From the NCBI GenBank assembly GCA_026874595.1, contig CM049313.1, forward strand, positions 16,861,508 to 16,925,507: 64,000 nt of DNA. Direction: 5' to 3'. This DNA comes from Sipunculus nudus (taxonomy: Eukaryota > Annelida > Sipuncula > Golfingiida > Sipunculidae). Shown here piece after piece: positions 12,627 through 23,767 of the stretch. The position numbers and the translations under genes were made by a program. Each line of letters starts with the position of its first letter. Positions within the stretch are counted from its first letter, which is position 1. The notes beneath the pieces were generated by a model. The model saw nothing but the letters and a program-made list of their open reading frames with translations. It ran no database searches and was not told the origin of the DNA.

Positions 12627-12988
12627 AGTGAAGGGATCATCATCATCATCATCATCATAAAACCCCTCACCATCCCCAAAAAGAAATAAGGCGAAATCCG
12701 GAGATACAGTCGTTGGATTTTAAAGTATCTGTTTCTGATTAAAATCGTGAAATCCTAAGAGTGATTCACAGAAGTTCATTCCGATGTCTTAACCAGTTAT
12801 AAGGATATATGGAATATTCCTAACCTCTTGTATACCTTGATCAAACAATACTTGTAATATAAAATACAATGCTAATGATGTCCCTCTCACAAAAGAGAAC
12901 GATATGTACATGATCGTTTTTGGTCAAACAAGAAAATTATATTATGAACTACATTTTTAGTGTTTATATATATATTTTTTCATTTAAG

Positions 12989-13117
12989 GTTGGAATGTTA
13001 CGTGAAGAATACAACGTGTGCGGCATTATCCTCGCCATCTTGTTTTTCCCAATCGGGATTTTATGCTGTTTGATGATGACCGAGAAACGGTGCTCGCACT
13101 GTGGCTCCAACTTCTAG
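12989..13117 (+). CDS. BRI3-like gene A, second coding exon only
   Basis: This exon encodes the 42 C-terminal residues of a BRI3 (Brain protein I3) family protein. A polypyrimidine tract and AG lie directly before 12989 (TTTTTTCATTTAAG), giving a phase-0 exon that starts Val-Gly-Met-Leu and ends at TAG 13115-13117. Residues 9-30 form one hydrophobic segment ([17 protein letters not shown] at its core), followed by CSHCG, the C-terminal CxxC knuckle. It is most like the exon of gene F. It is the only cluster member on the plus strand and lies tail to tail with gene B. I found no matching first exon upstream in the window. That exon may be very short and diverged, as in F, or lost, in which case this is an orphan exon. 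BRI3 in vertebrates is a small endolysosomal membrane protein. Family assignment is strong; gene functionality is uncertain. Confidence 0.75.
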   Translation, partial: VGMLREEYNVCGIILAILFFPIGILCCLMMTEKRCSHCGSNF

Positions 13118-13241
13118 CGGAAAACAGAACTAACATGGCAGGTGCTTTCCAATGCGAGACATGACGTCAGCGCTTGAATACTTATCAGACATGGCTTGTC
13201 AGTTGTATAAATTTTTATGAATTTATGAATATTTTTGTTCA

Positions 13242-13251
<10 letters not shown>

Positions 13252-13321
<70 letters not shown>
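13252..13321. repeat. (TA)n microsatellite
   Basis: TA run of about 70 bp just downstream of the gene A exon. Confidence 0.97.
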
Positions 13322-13323
<2 letters not shown>

Positions 13324-13440
13324 GTATATTTATAAATTCTATATACACAGAGGCAAATTGACGTGGTATTGTATTAAAGATTTAATATATATATATAAAT
13401 ATATTATATACATGTATATGGATTATACACACACACACAT

Positions 13441-13446
<6 letters not shown>

Positions 13447-13487
<41 letters not shown>
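13447..13487. repeat. (TA)n microsatellite abutting a small DNA element
   Basis: TA run preceded by a short ACACAC stretch. The adjacent element appears to have inserted at a TA of this run. Confidence 0.9.
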
Positions 13488-13490
<3 letters not shown>

Positions 13491-13628
13491 TAGTACCCCT
13501 GCATTATGATCATCCCTGGGAGTATAGTACAAATGTGGCCTTATTTAAGGAGTCGCCTTAATATGGGAATAGCCTTTATTCAGGGTTTGACTGAAAAAGA
13601 GAGGTGGTCGTAATCAAGAGCTCTACTG
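13488..13628. mobile_element. 141-bp TA-flanked inverted-repeat element
   Basis: The ends CAGTAGTACCCCTGCATTA and GTAATCAAGAGCTCTACTG are imperfect inverted repeats, each bordered by TA. CAGTAG ends with a TA duplication resemble pogo-type Tc1/mariner non-autonomous elements. That family name is inference. Confidence 0.6.
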
Positions 13629-15140
13629 TATATATATTTCTTGTACTCGTGAGGATATAAAGGTTATTCACTCTAGTGCCTGTGTCATAATCAGAGAAAG
13701 GCAGAATACTTGAAAAAAATGTAATATATGAGATTAAACCGGCTGGTTCAGTGAATGGACCAGTGTTAAGTACACAGGAAATCGTATACACAGATATACA
13801 AAAAAGAGATTACCTTTTGTAATATGAGCCTGCATAAGATAACATGTTGCGTTAGTTTGACAACGTCACAGCCGAGCAGACTAAACAAACCCAAGTATTA
13901 TATATGGCGACCTTTTACTCACTGCCTATTTTCAAACTTGCCCTGTCCTTGACATTGTCTGAAGGATAATTGTTGCGTAAATTTTAAATGAAGCCAGGGC
14001 AGATGGTGATGGGCCGCTTGTTTTGAGGTGTGTGCCCTTCCTCTTTTCCTTTCAATCACACCAGATGGCGCCCTCATTCGTGTAGCAAACAGAACTTAGT
14101 CCAAGCAAATATTTATATAATAATCTGTTCTACGGAATCACGGCTCTTATTTTTTCGCGGAACAAATTTAAGCTCTGCATTTGCCGTTGATTCGTTCCGT
14201 TGATAATCAAAAGGGTATCATAGAAAAGTGAACAAGCTATAACTAATTATATTTGTATTTTACATATATAGGTTGAACCTAAAGAATATATGAAGAGATG
14301 TTTGAGTAACACCTAACAATTAGATATTATTTTCTAACAAACTGCCCCTGATGCATTTAGATGACCATATGATTTTGCAGCCCATCTTCCTTATTAGCAA
14401 TTCTCTGGTAGCTACCCTTTTAGAGACCTTGCCGCTCTGGCAGTTACGTCATGAATATTGGACAAGCCGGTGCGTGATGGGCCCCATATTATAACGGCAA
14501 ATCAATCCCAACGTATATATAAATCTAAACATTACATACGTATAAGCTAACAAACTAAAAGAAGATGAGATGCACCGGAAATAGGATAGAATTAAAAGCC
14601 TTCATTTAATTGGTCAGATTCTCGGTACCATTAAGAGAGTTTAAAATGTTTGATCTAAAAAGCCAAAAAATTGTTTTCGACCGTTTCATACAGGAAGCAT
14701 GTCATTTGATTTGTTCAAGCTGTCTTGTTGAATATTCATCATATAACTCCCGATAAAGTAAGGTCTCTGAAAGGGGAGCTTACAGGGACTTGCTAATAGA
14801 ACAACTTTGCAGCCCAAAGCAGAATGCACATCGACTGTAGTGACTCACTGATGCTCTGTCTGTCATCACCGTACTCATCGTACTCACTATATATTTTTAC
14901 ATATTTGTCATATTCCAGAGATTTTATAGTTATTGTATATATGTCAATGGTACGTGGATTCAAATATATGTTTATGTTGAATAAAGTTTTTTCGTGCTTT
15001 GTACAGTTTTTGCCTGTTAATGTAAACCTTTTTGAAACGACACGCGTATATAGTTCATTAACACTAAATTATAAAATTATAAAATTTTCAAGTTTACTTC
15101 AGGTCAAGCAAATGTATCCCGAATTCAATTAAATTATATG

Positions 15141-15144
<4 letters not shown>
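13629..15144. other. No feature seen
   Basis: Mixed-composition DNA without a supported gene or repeat. Open frames up to about 100 codons (for example 14824-15132) have no domain or splice support. Confidence 0.45.

Positions 15145-15145
<1 letters not shown>

Positions 15146-15195
<50 letters not shown>
15146..15195. repeat. (TA)n microsatellite
   Basis: TA run of about 50 bp. Confidence 0.97.
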
Positions 15196-15198
<3 letters not shown>

Positions 15199-15504
15199 GG
15201 ATCGGTGGATCTTGGGTTCCCCTCTTCTACTATAATGAATTGAATAATATGTTAAAATACAATGTTGATTGCGTTGCTTCCATGTCTGTGTCCTGCAGTA
15301 CACATGATCATAATATATGCGAGTCAATGTCCTAATATGTTAAACCTCGCTAAGGCCCTAACAGGCATAGAATGTACTTTATTTATTTGTTATTTCTCAG
15401 ATGATCAGTATAAGTTAATAACTTTGGTCAAAATTGTGGATTTAGATGTGTCTTGATAATTTCCAAACCTCCATGCATATAATGATTAAATAGCCATTTT
15501 TAGC

Positions 15505-15620
15505 TCAGATGACTGACATTCATGCTGAGCAAAAGCGATCATACTTTGTCCGTCGTCCTTCCGTCCGGTCGTCCGTTAGCTGGGCACAAATCGTGACTGC
15601 TGGAGCTAGACACTTTTTTC
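15505..15620 (+). repeat. Fragment of the GTCCGTCC-tailed dispersed repeat
   Basis: It contains TAGCTCAGATGACT, TTGTCCGTCGTCCTTCCGTC and AGCTAGACACTTTTTTC, in the order seen in the longer copies at 1-730 and 29.4-30.2 kb. Confidence 0.6.
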
Positions 15621-15869
15621 TGAACATACTAGGTCAATGAAAAATCTCCTTAGGAACCTGAAATAAGGTCACTAGTACTTATATCCTCTGGGCTTTGCAG
15701 CTTGCTTGTGCACCCTAGAATAATTAAAACTTTGATACAAAACCTCCAGTATGTCGATTATCAATACATGAAATACCATGAGTTTCTGCCTATAGAAGCG
15801 CCACCTGCATTTTTTCTAATTTTAACGGTTTTATTTTGAGACCCTCAAATGAAGGGAATCATCTATTTT

Positions 15870-16140
15870 TAACACATTTGCCCCCCCCCCCCACTCATTT
15901 TTTGACTGCCAAATTACATCAATGGTATATATGTTTCTCAAATGTTGTTTAATCTAGTCTCCCGAAACCTGGTCTGTTTATTGATCATGACTAGTTTCAT
16001 CGGTTCCTGGTAGGCCAGCCTATATTTTTTCATCTTTTTTTATGCAATCTTTCCTTTATTTTTGAGATTGCCAAATTTCATCGATGGTATCAGTTTCGCA
16101 AATGTGGTGTCTCGAAACCTGCTGTGTCCACTCTCCCACC
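15870..16140. repeat. Diverged tandem pair
   Basis: A text with TGCCAAATTACATCAATGG, TTTCTCAAATG and CCCGAAACCTG recurs about 150 bp later as TGCCAAATTTCATCGATGG, TTTCGCAAATG and TCGAAACCTG. Non-coding. Confidence 0.5.
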
Positions 16141-16274
16141 CTAAAAAATACCCAAACTCCTGCCGGGGAAGATATTGAGACATATATAGACTTCGTCTAA
16201 AGAATATATCTTGTGAACACAATTAATTTGGAGCACTGCATGTTTTACCCTGAAATTTGAAACGCACGTTATTT

Positions 16275-16634
16275 CTACCAAAATCCTGGAGTTCGAAAAC
16301 TGGTGACCTTGGTCTTATTCTTTACATTGACTGAAGATGTTTTTGTGCTATCGAGCAGCTGCAGGTTGCTGTATTCTGGAACTTCAGCCCTGTGCGCTCC
16401 TTCAGCGTTATCGTGATGGAGCCGATAGACAATAGACATGATGCCACACAGGACAAGCAGAGTACCTCGAGAGATCGCCACCGTGTTTCCGCACCGGTGA
16501 CCGGAGAAAGCTACAGCACCCACACCCACATGGCCCAAGGCAGGATACAAACCGACACTGATCCCTGCGGCAGAAGCCACGCAAATCCAGAGTTCAGAAC
16601 TCTTGCGAACGTTATTATTTTCTTCATCAGCCAT
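16275..16634 (-). CDS. Unrecognised small membrane protein ORF, 119 aa
   Basis: The frame runs from ATG 16634 to TAG 16275 with no intron. The start context AAGATGGCT is a good eukaryotic initiation context. The product begins MADEENNN, an acidic, polar head. It then has a long glycine/alanine/valine-rich hydrophobic stretch at about residues 15-43 (core WICVASAAGISVGLYPALG) and a second at about 51-72 (core GTLLVLCGIMSIVY). A hydrophilic, basic tail ends in TPGFW. This suggests two membrane segments with both ends on the same side. I do not recognise the family. It has no typical poly-A tract showing it is a retrocopy and no related copy in the window. It could be a genuine intronless gene, one exon of a larger gene, or chance. 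The overlapping plus-strand frame 16392-16676 is a likely shadow. Confidence 0.5.
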   Translation of the reverse strand: MADEENNNVRKSSELWICVASAAGISVGLYPALGHVGVGAVAFSGHRCGNTVAISRGTLLVLCGIMSIVYRLHHDNAEGAHRAEVPEYSNLQLLDSTKTSSVNVKNKTKVTSFRTPGFW

Positions 16635-16639
16635 CTTAT

Positions 16640-17696
16640 TCTTCTCTTTTGTAAACTACAAAGACCAGTTGGATAGGATTCAGTCTTCACGTCCGACTTT
16701 GGTATCAGAAGCTCAAAGGTCAAGATCTCTTCTGAAGTAAAACTAATTTTTTTTTTCTCATGATTAAATTCTTGTTGTGAATGTTAGGCTTACATGTCAT
16801 GCTAGTCATCCGAGAGTCATGACCCATGGGTCACATGTTTTTTTATTAACTATTATGACTCGCTTATTATAACTGGCCATTACACCATTATCGTTATAAT
16901 TTCCAGTCGTTACATCAAATTATCTCTGTCGATAAACACCTTATACAGCTAAACGACCCGACTATAGATCACCTAGCTTTGTCTTTCAGTAAATGCTCTA
17001 TCTGGGAATCAGAATTCATTCTCATTTCATGCTTCTGAATCCCAAGATAAGGCATGTATCCCTGGACCGTAATATGCATGATAACAGTAGACTCATAGGC
17101 CATTTGATATTTCCCCTGGTATTAGGCATACTTATGTCATTGATACTTCTCAGAATTACACACTATTAGTCTGGATAATTCTTTCATGTATAGTCAAAAA
17201 CGGCTGTACCATGTTAAGCCTTGAATGGAATGCGACTACGCGATGCATGAAGTCGAACGCTTTTAACAAATCCATAAGGCTTTCTCTCCCTTCAGTGACA
17301 TATTCGTGCGTTTGACGCCTTGCACAATATAAGAACGTATGTAAGGGCCATTCACTCTAAGCAAATATAATCGTTCGCTTAAATCTTTCACAAAGAAATA
17401 AAAAAAAATCAAATATACCCAATCCTCTTGATAAAGACACAAGCCTTAAAAATTTGATCTAATCTAAGGCCTCCAGCCATAAACGATTAAGGCGTGTTAC
17501 AGTTTTTTCTTTCAAAATAAATCGCATGATTCAAATTTTTTCGCGGGTTTTTAAACCACTGGGCTCGTATATTACATATAGCACGTTTAAATTCAACATC
17601 CCTCTCCAGACACCCAGGACAAGTCCCGCTATTTGTGTGCGAGGTGGTCTATTAATTAACAAATACTTAATTTTGGGTTTTCGCATTGCATGCTGC
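16640..17696. other. No feature seen
   Basis: AT-rich intergenic DNA between the small membrane ORF and the GC-rich element. No supported gene or repeat. Confidence 0.45.
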
Positions 17697-18784
17697 TAAT
17701 GCTACAGTCACAAATCACTAAATGCCGCCTGCCGGCGTGGTAACTGCCAGTTTTCACTAAAATTCGTCAGGTGGCAGCTCGGTGGCAGGCACAATCGGCA
17801 GGCGGCAGTTGGCATTTTAGACGCCGCTAGGACGCCGCTGAAATTTTAAGAAAAAGTTAAAATTCTGGCGGCCGGTGTGCCACCGGCCGATTTTTTCCAA
17901 TTATGCCAGTCGTCAGGTCGCCGGCCGGGTGCATTTCGAAGTCGCGCGGTGGCTATCAAGCGGCAGGCGGGCAGCAGCGCGATTTTTATTCGGACGTGGG
18001 GCTCGAGGTCCTTCAAACTTCGGCCGGCGATCGGTAGGATCTAACTGCCACTCTCTAGCATCCGGCCTGCTGCCGTTATGCTTCCGACATGCCACCGTAC
18101 GATTTCAAAATATCTGCCGGCGGCAGGGCGGAGATTGAAAGGCAGCTGGGAGGCGGCTGTCGGTGTTGGTAGGTGGCAGGACGGCGATCTGCTGATTGCA
18201 GACTCCCGGACCCCTGAATATAAATCCAAGGCCATCCACCATACAACATACTCGCTTTGGGGCTGGCGCCTTGTCCTTTCCCTTGCCTTTAGGGGGCATC
18301 TTGTTGGAAGGAAATGGTTGATAATAATGGTTGATGGAAAATGGTTGATAATAATTGGTTGATGGTACACTTTGTAGTGATACGAGAGCAATCTGGGTTT
18401 ATATATCCAACCGGGAACCAGACTGCCGCCGTCAGATTATCGGGCGGGCGCCGGCCGGTGGCAATTAGAACGCCCGATCGTTGGCCGGTGGCAGGTGTAA
18501 ATGGCCGGTGTCCGCCAGGTCACCGGAAGGTGGCAGGTAAAATCTGACGGCTGCCGGCCTGTCGCCTAACTGCCACCGGCCAACACCCTGATGACGTCAC
18601 ACACCCCCTCGAACTTAGACACTGCCTTGGGCCGCCCCGAGCCCGTCAGGCGGCCTTTTACTGGCAGTTATTTATGACCACTCGCACCGATTTGCAAAAA
18701 ATCGGCCGGCGGCATGTAACTTTAAGAATCCGCCGATGTCTAAAAATCGGCAGGCGGCAGTTTCACATTGTGACCGTAGCATTA
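17697..18784. mobile_element. GC-rich 1.09-kb element with 37-bp terminal inverted repeats
   Basis: The left end (17697-17734, TAATGCTACAGTCACAAATC..) and right end (18748-18784, ..CATTGTGACCGTAGCATTA) are inverted repeats that both run into CCGCCTGCCG. The interior is much richer in GC than its surroundings. It is built from short variants of GGCAGGCGGCAG and CTGCCACCGGC on both strands. No transposase-like frame is present; the open frames of 60-116 codons are by-products of the repeats. It looks like a non-autonomous DNA transposon whose interior is a degenerate satellite. Confidence 0.75.
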
Positions 18785-19764
18785 AAGACACCAATGGTGG
18801 AGCTAATTTTCAAATTATCCTCTAGGGGGCACCACAATACCTATCGGTCAGGCCCAGTGAACAATATCAGTTACCACTGGCGTCTTGTCCGTTTTGCGTA
18901 GAGACAGGTCCTTGCAACTTAATAAGCTGGGCTAGAGACACTGCTGTAGTTTCTGATCGATAGCGCTACGATAGCTACTGTGTGAAATGATGTCAATTTC
19001 TTGGAATTTATGTTAAATCATGAAAATTACTCCCCCCCCGGCTCCCAGGACACAATTCTCATGGTTCCTGACAAATCAAGACGGAAAATAGGTATTTCTG
19101 GGGCGGGCCATTTCCGGGGCGTGGCCACACAGGAGTTACATGTCAATGGGTAAGAGCCCTCACCGTCAATAAAATAGAATTACTGCTTGTTACAAATCTC
19201 ACTAACGTTGTATAGCATTATACACAAGTATTTTATATAAGATAACCATCAATTGTCGCAATGTCTGCAGTTAACATACAATTTATGGACCCCAGGTGCT
19301 ATTCGGAACCCCAAGTGTTAGTAGCGCCTGTGGTGTAGCGCATAAACATTATATCCCCACCTATATCCATGCTGATACTCTCAACTGTCCCACCCCAAGG
19401 TTTATACTGTTAATTAGGATAAAATATTAACACTTATATAACAGTAACTAGCATTTAATAATCGTATTTTCATATATAGATGATGCATGAAAACATATTA
19501 AAAAAATTTATACAAGATTATTACATTAAATAAACAAGTGCTTTTACATCCAGTCGTTTTTCAATATTTAGCTTTTTACATGGTACCACGGTCTAAGACT
19601 GATCAATTCCAGGCGGATGCACTATGGTCAGATATCATAGATTTATCCTTGTCTTGATATTTTCTTTCAATCTTCAAAACGTAAGCGTACACGTAACGCG
19701 GATTTGGAGTGAGACGTTACCCAAGCAAAAGAGTAAATTCAGTTCGCTGTAGTTAGTTTTCCCG
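18785..19764. other. Intergenic and probable 3' UTR of gene B
   Basis: The part next to 19765 should be the 3' UTR of gene B, since transcription is leftward. Just after the stop it reads TAGCGGGAAAACTAACTACAG, resembling the same position in genes A, C and D. Nothing else is supported. Confidence 0.45.
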
Positions 19765-20501
19765 CTAATGGATGGCGCCACAGTGCGAGCACTTCCTTTC
19801 CGTCAGGAGCATGAAACACAGCAGTCCACATGGAAACAAGAAGATGGCAAGTATGAGGCCAAGCATAGTGTGACTGTCCTTCAAGGTGCCAGTCTGTAAT
19901 TTAATAAAATATATGTTACAGACGCTCTTCATCAATGTATGTACTGATAATTAAATCAGAGCTCAACATTAATATTCGCCCGGTCGCCCTAGGCAAACAG
20001 AGTTGCATTCGGGATGAGCTTTCACTCGTCCCACGGGCGGAAGGTATATACATGAAATAGGATTTGCTCTTATACAACAGTGCTGCGTTGACTTACATAT
20101 TTTATTTAAAAAATGTTATAACACGTATACTACCAGTATTCCATATCAAGAATAGACTGGTACCAATTGCTATTTTTGCCCCGTTACTCTCAGTCAATGA
20201 CACAAACCGATAAAACCAGCCGGGCACAAAATAGCGCTGGATACCAGTCTAACATAGGAACAATGCTGCCAGTAAAATAACAGAAAAAGAACACTGACAT
20301 ATTTTTATGTATTAAAAATTATCTCGGATTACTTACCCCACAGGTTGGACAGGCGCCGGGTCTTGTCTGTACGGGGGCTTGGGTAACCACGACTGTTTGG
20401 GGTTGGACAGTTGCTGTGGCAGGAATCACTGTCGTCTGCTGAGCGACCGGCTGGACTGTCGTCGTCGGCGTCATGGGGTACACGGTCGTCTGGGTCACCA
20501 T
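19765..20501 (-). CDS. BRI3-like gene B (97 aa, two coding exons)
   Basis: Coding exon 1 runs 20501-20337 (55 codons) and ends TGTGGG before a GTAAGT donor. Coding exon 2 runs 19893-19765 (42 codons plus TAG) after ATTACAG. The 443-bp intron is phase 0. The protein has a tail of repeated Thr/Val/Gln/Pro (starting MVTQTTVYPM), CPTCG at residues 51-55, then TGTLKDSH. One hydrophobic helix follows at about 64-85 (core GLILAIFLFPCGLLCFMLL), then KCSHCGAIH at the C-terminus. Two CxxC knuckles flanking one hydrophobic segment match the BRI3 family, which is usually about 125 residues. The methionine at 20501 is chosen because D aligns there and a splice acceptor lies just upstream. All conserved residues are present, so this copy looks functional. 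The endolysosomal location is inferred from vertebrate BRI3. Confidence 0.88.
20152..20253. mobile_element. Small inverted-repeat element in the gene B intron
   Basis: TAGACTGGTACCA at the left and TGGATACCAGTCTA at the right form imperfect inverted repeats about 100 bp apart. The unit lies wholly within the 443-bp intron. Class unknown. Confidence 0.45.
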
Positions 20502-21120
20502 TTTGTTGATTATATTCTTTAATAACTTCACGTATGTAATTACCTGGAAGCAATAAAATCAAAATAATTTTGCAAAAGTTTGTTATCTGGATTTCATTAA
20601 AAAATTATCTCATCTTCGATTAAAAAAAAAAAAACATGATATAAATGAAAATGGAAGATTCGGAGAACTAAACATAAATGACGAGATATATGTTGCTTTT
20701 TGTTTAACCAACAGATCATTGGAAAAAAAACTATAATTTTTTAATTCATGATAGGATTCATCACTCAATCATTCAACAGGATTTATCACTATTGGGTAAT
20801 TATCATCCAAAAGCTCCTGAACGCAGTGTTGATAGCATAATTGGTTTGTCAGTTTAAAATCTGTATTAAAACGTCAATGTTCAAGGTACTGTAGCAAATG
20901 CTTTAACTAATTTTCAAAGCCCTTCTCAAAGAATTCGCTTTCGTGTACGTTTGAAAAATACCATATTTCAGTGCTCTATATATTATGTTTAATATCAAAG
21001 AGATAGTGAATATATAATGTACATATTTACAAGTTATTAATATTTATATCAAATACTGTTTTCATCACTAAATAAGCTGCATTGTCGCAAAAGTATTAAA
21101 AATAATAAAACTTACTCACC
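20502..21120 (-). other. Gene B 5' leader: UTR exon parts and UTR intron
   Basis: On the minus strand the sequence TTGCTTCCAG ends just before 20543, giving 41-42 nt of 5' UTR before the ATG. A donor CATCAAAGGTGAGT places the end of a leader exon at 21120. The implied UTR intron is about 576 bp. Genes C, D and E show the same arrangement. Confidence 0.6.
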
Positions 21121-21179
21121 TTTGATGAAAACGAAGTATGACGTTTGATGTTGACTATGCAGTTATTGGTATCAGGGTG

Positions 21180-21405
21180 CAATATATTTATATATATATA
21201 TGAGCTGATGGAGTTTGTTTTCTTTAGTGGTGTTTATAACGACCAGGCCCAAACAAGTCCGCATCAGATCCATGGATACCAAAGTCACCCCTGATTGGCT
21301 GAGCATGCGCGGTTGAGAGGCAGGGCACTGATGCAAGACCTGGCCCATATCGTGAGGTAATTAAAGGTCAGGCGCTTTCAGATTACGTCATATTAATTCT
21401 GCTCT
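21180..21405 (-). promoter_or_regulatory. Gene B putative promoter with blocks shared by paralogues
   Basis: On the minus strand, block 1 (about 21280-21211) contains TCCATGGAT, GACTTGTTTGG and CCTGGTCGTTATAAAC; close versions lie upstream of C (33303-33240) and D (38336-38285). Block 2 (21405-21355) contains ATTACGTCATATT and TTAAAGGTCAGGCG in plus-strand spelling, matched upstream of C. TTACGTCA is a CREB/ATF-type bZIP site and AGGTCA a nuclear-receptor half-site. The TATATATATATAAATA run at 21182-21201 lies between block 1 and the leader exon and could serve as a TATA element. Function is inference from conservation. Confidence 0.6.
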
Positions 21406-22244
21406 GATGAACAGTCAAGAACATAAATTATATAGATAACATGTCCATTCAGCCGAAATGTCGTGTGTAAATTACATTGAAATTTCATAGGAACCAGCAA
21501 CTTTTGACCTGATACATGCACCGAATATATATAGACTGCCATTCAGTACTAGGCCTGAATAAACCACTAGTAACCAGGAGGAATTTATATTTGACTGATA
21601 GGGCTTACTTCGAGCCGTGACGCGAGCCATTTGAAAAAAATTGAACAGCAAAGGACATCCATCTTATTGCAATGATATCATGAAAAACCAGTAATCTTAA
21701 AATAAGGGAATAGTTGAGGAATTAGCACAGAAGGATACATGTTATTCCCTACAAACCAACACGTAAATCCTATCTCCATCTCTCTCGTGCCCGCCGTCGT
21801 GTCCCGCGGCTGGTATGACTTTGCTGTCATTCACATATCCCGTATGCCAACGGTAATTGGACCAACATGCAAATAAATTAAGGTTATTTTTTAAACAAAT
21901 GGTTGGTGCGGCTAGCAAATATAAAAGCACGTTCAACACGATCAACAATGTTTTTGGAGGCCCTAAGTTTTTGCTTTAAATTACCAAAAATTTTTGTTCT
22001 CATCATACCGCGTTCCATCCGCCAAACAATGTTTAAACTATGTTTACAGCCGAATTCCTCCGCCTTCACATGCAGGATCCATCACGTTCTCTCCCAGAGA
22101 TCTACTGGAGAACCGCCAAATAGAAAATAACGACACTTGGTTATATTGTAGAGTTACATGTGAACTGGTGAACTTTCGTTTTGTGTGACTTCTGACCTTT
22201 GGTCGTTGCGTAGCGTCCAACCGTACGTCTATTTTGGCTGAAAA

Positions 22245-22515
22245 TCACACATATACCTCAGTAGTGGTTGGTTGCGCTCACCTCAAAGTTTGCATGGTCA
22301 AAGATCTGTAATATATTTTTGTCGCACATAAAAAGAGTTGCGCCACCTACAAACGTTTTATTTGTACCTAATCTCCATTTTAATGCAAAAATATAAAAAA
22401 CCCTCAGATATACCAGGTTTCGTGTACAGGCCTCACATTTTATTGTGTCTATACAGGACTCTGATTGTCTTCTGACGCACATAAGACTAGCGGTGCCACC
22501 TTCTAAAAACATTTC
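22245..22515. repeat. Diverged CTCAGGAGTGGTT-type dispersed repeat
   Basis: It contains CCTCAGTAGTGGTTGG, TTTGCATGG, a GCGCCACCTACAA stretch and a second GGTGCCACCTTC. These are the landmarks of the tandem array at 35765-36500. Non-coding. Confidence 0.5.
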
Positions 22516-23164
22516 CAGTTCTCAGTTTCATCTCCCCATTACTTGACAATAAGATCAGCTATTTAATTAAACACTGCTTGATCGATTTCTTCTAAAATTA
22601 GGTATTATTCCAGCCAGATAAGGAAAATCTCATACTGCGGGATCTTTACCTTTACTCTGACACTTTTTTTACTTAGTTGGTCTCCTTTTTAAAAGTCCAT
22701 TTTGTTCCGCTAAAATCCATTACAGAAATCACCCATTGAAATCTCAGGCGTGGTTGGATATAAATTAATAACTGGGGGTGCAACACTAACTGCAATAGTT
22801 TTTCCGTTTTGCGCCGATCAGGTTCCTATCACTGCGAGTTCGTATAATATTATCTTTATAACTTGTCCCTGTTACTTTTACTAATTATGCATAAGCTCAG
22901 GCAAGAACCAGCCAATGACATCTCTTTAATTTAGTTCATTAGCATAATAACCTTGCTCCGGACCGTTATATTCAGGAAAATAAAATCTAACGTTAACTCA
23001 TATATGATGTGAGTGATTGAATCGGTGGGTTTGAAATTTTATTTAATTGAATGCCTCCATTTTTAATGCTAACTTAATTAAGTATATGTACATCAGCAGA
23101 ATTCAATTCTGGTTTCCTGCTCAGTGACAGGGCAGTATCACACGCTTCCTTTTATTTTATATCC

Positions 23165-23412
23165 TTGTGTTATGCAGGCCAGGTGGCTACTGCACCTGCT
23201 GGCCCTAAGTGTGTAATCTACTCCATAGTCATACCGCCGTGGAACACCCGAAAGGCGCACTCGTTTGTGATTCCATTGCATGCCATTCCATTAAGCCTGC
23301 AGAGCGCTCACCCTGGATGGGGACCGACCATGAAAATCACACCTCGACTGAGAAATGAACTGGCGATCTCCCGGCTTTGACGCCTGTGCTCTACCCCTGA
23401 GCCACAGAAGCC
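23165..23412 (-). mobile_element. tRNA-derived SINE, copy 1
   Basis: On the minus strand it begins GCTTCTGTGGCTCAGGGGTA, like a tRNA A box, and continues with a GGGAGATCGCCAGTTCA region in the B-box position. The body includes TTTTCATGGTCGG, CAGGGTGAGCGCTCTGCAGG and ACAAACGAGTGCGCCTTTCG. The same body is present on the plus strand at 35253-35500. Two copies in opposite orientation with a tRNA-like head support a SINE. The apparent open frame is not coding. Confidence 0.7.
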
Positions 23413-23767
23413 TGAAATGTTTATTTTCTATGATCTCCACTTAATCTCATAATCTTGGAGAGTGGCGCCACCTATCATAATGTCTTCGTCCTGGTGCAGT
23501 TTGACTCCCTATATTCTATAAAAATACTAAACAATAAATATAAGGTATTTAACTCCAAATGTACTTAATGGATTTGTTTCCAGCGGACACAGAGTGGCCG
23601 ATATTTTAATTTTGATAAAGGGTTCATAAGCCATTATTTTTACGTTCCAGTTCCGAAATTCATTCTTCCTCAGAAACTCAACTTCCCAACAACCGAATGC
23701 ATTTTCCAAGTCTATTTGGCTTTTCATTAAATCCCAAACGAAAGGGACGGCAAAACAGTTTCCTTAG

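Noticed and set aside
13115-13160. Stop-codon readthrough, because TAG CGG is shared by several BRI3-like copies
   Set aside because: The reading after the stop is 19 codons in gene A but ends after two codons in gene B, so no extension is conserved. Shared flank from duplication explains it.
17875-18391. Arginine/proline-rich frames of 60-116 codons
   Set aside because: They overlap on both strands within the GC-rich inverted-repeat element and reflect its short repeats.
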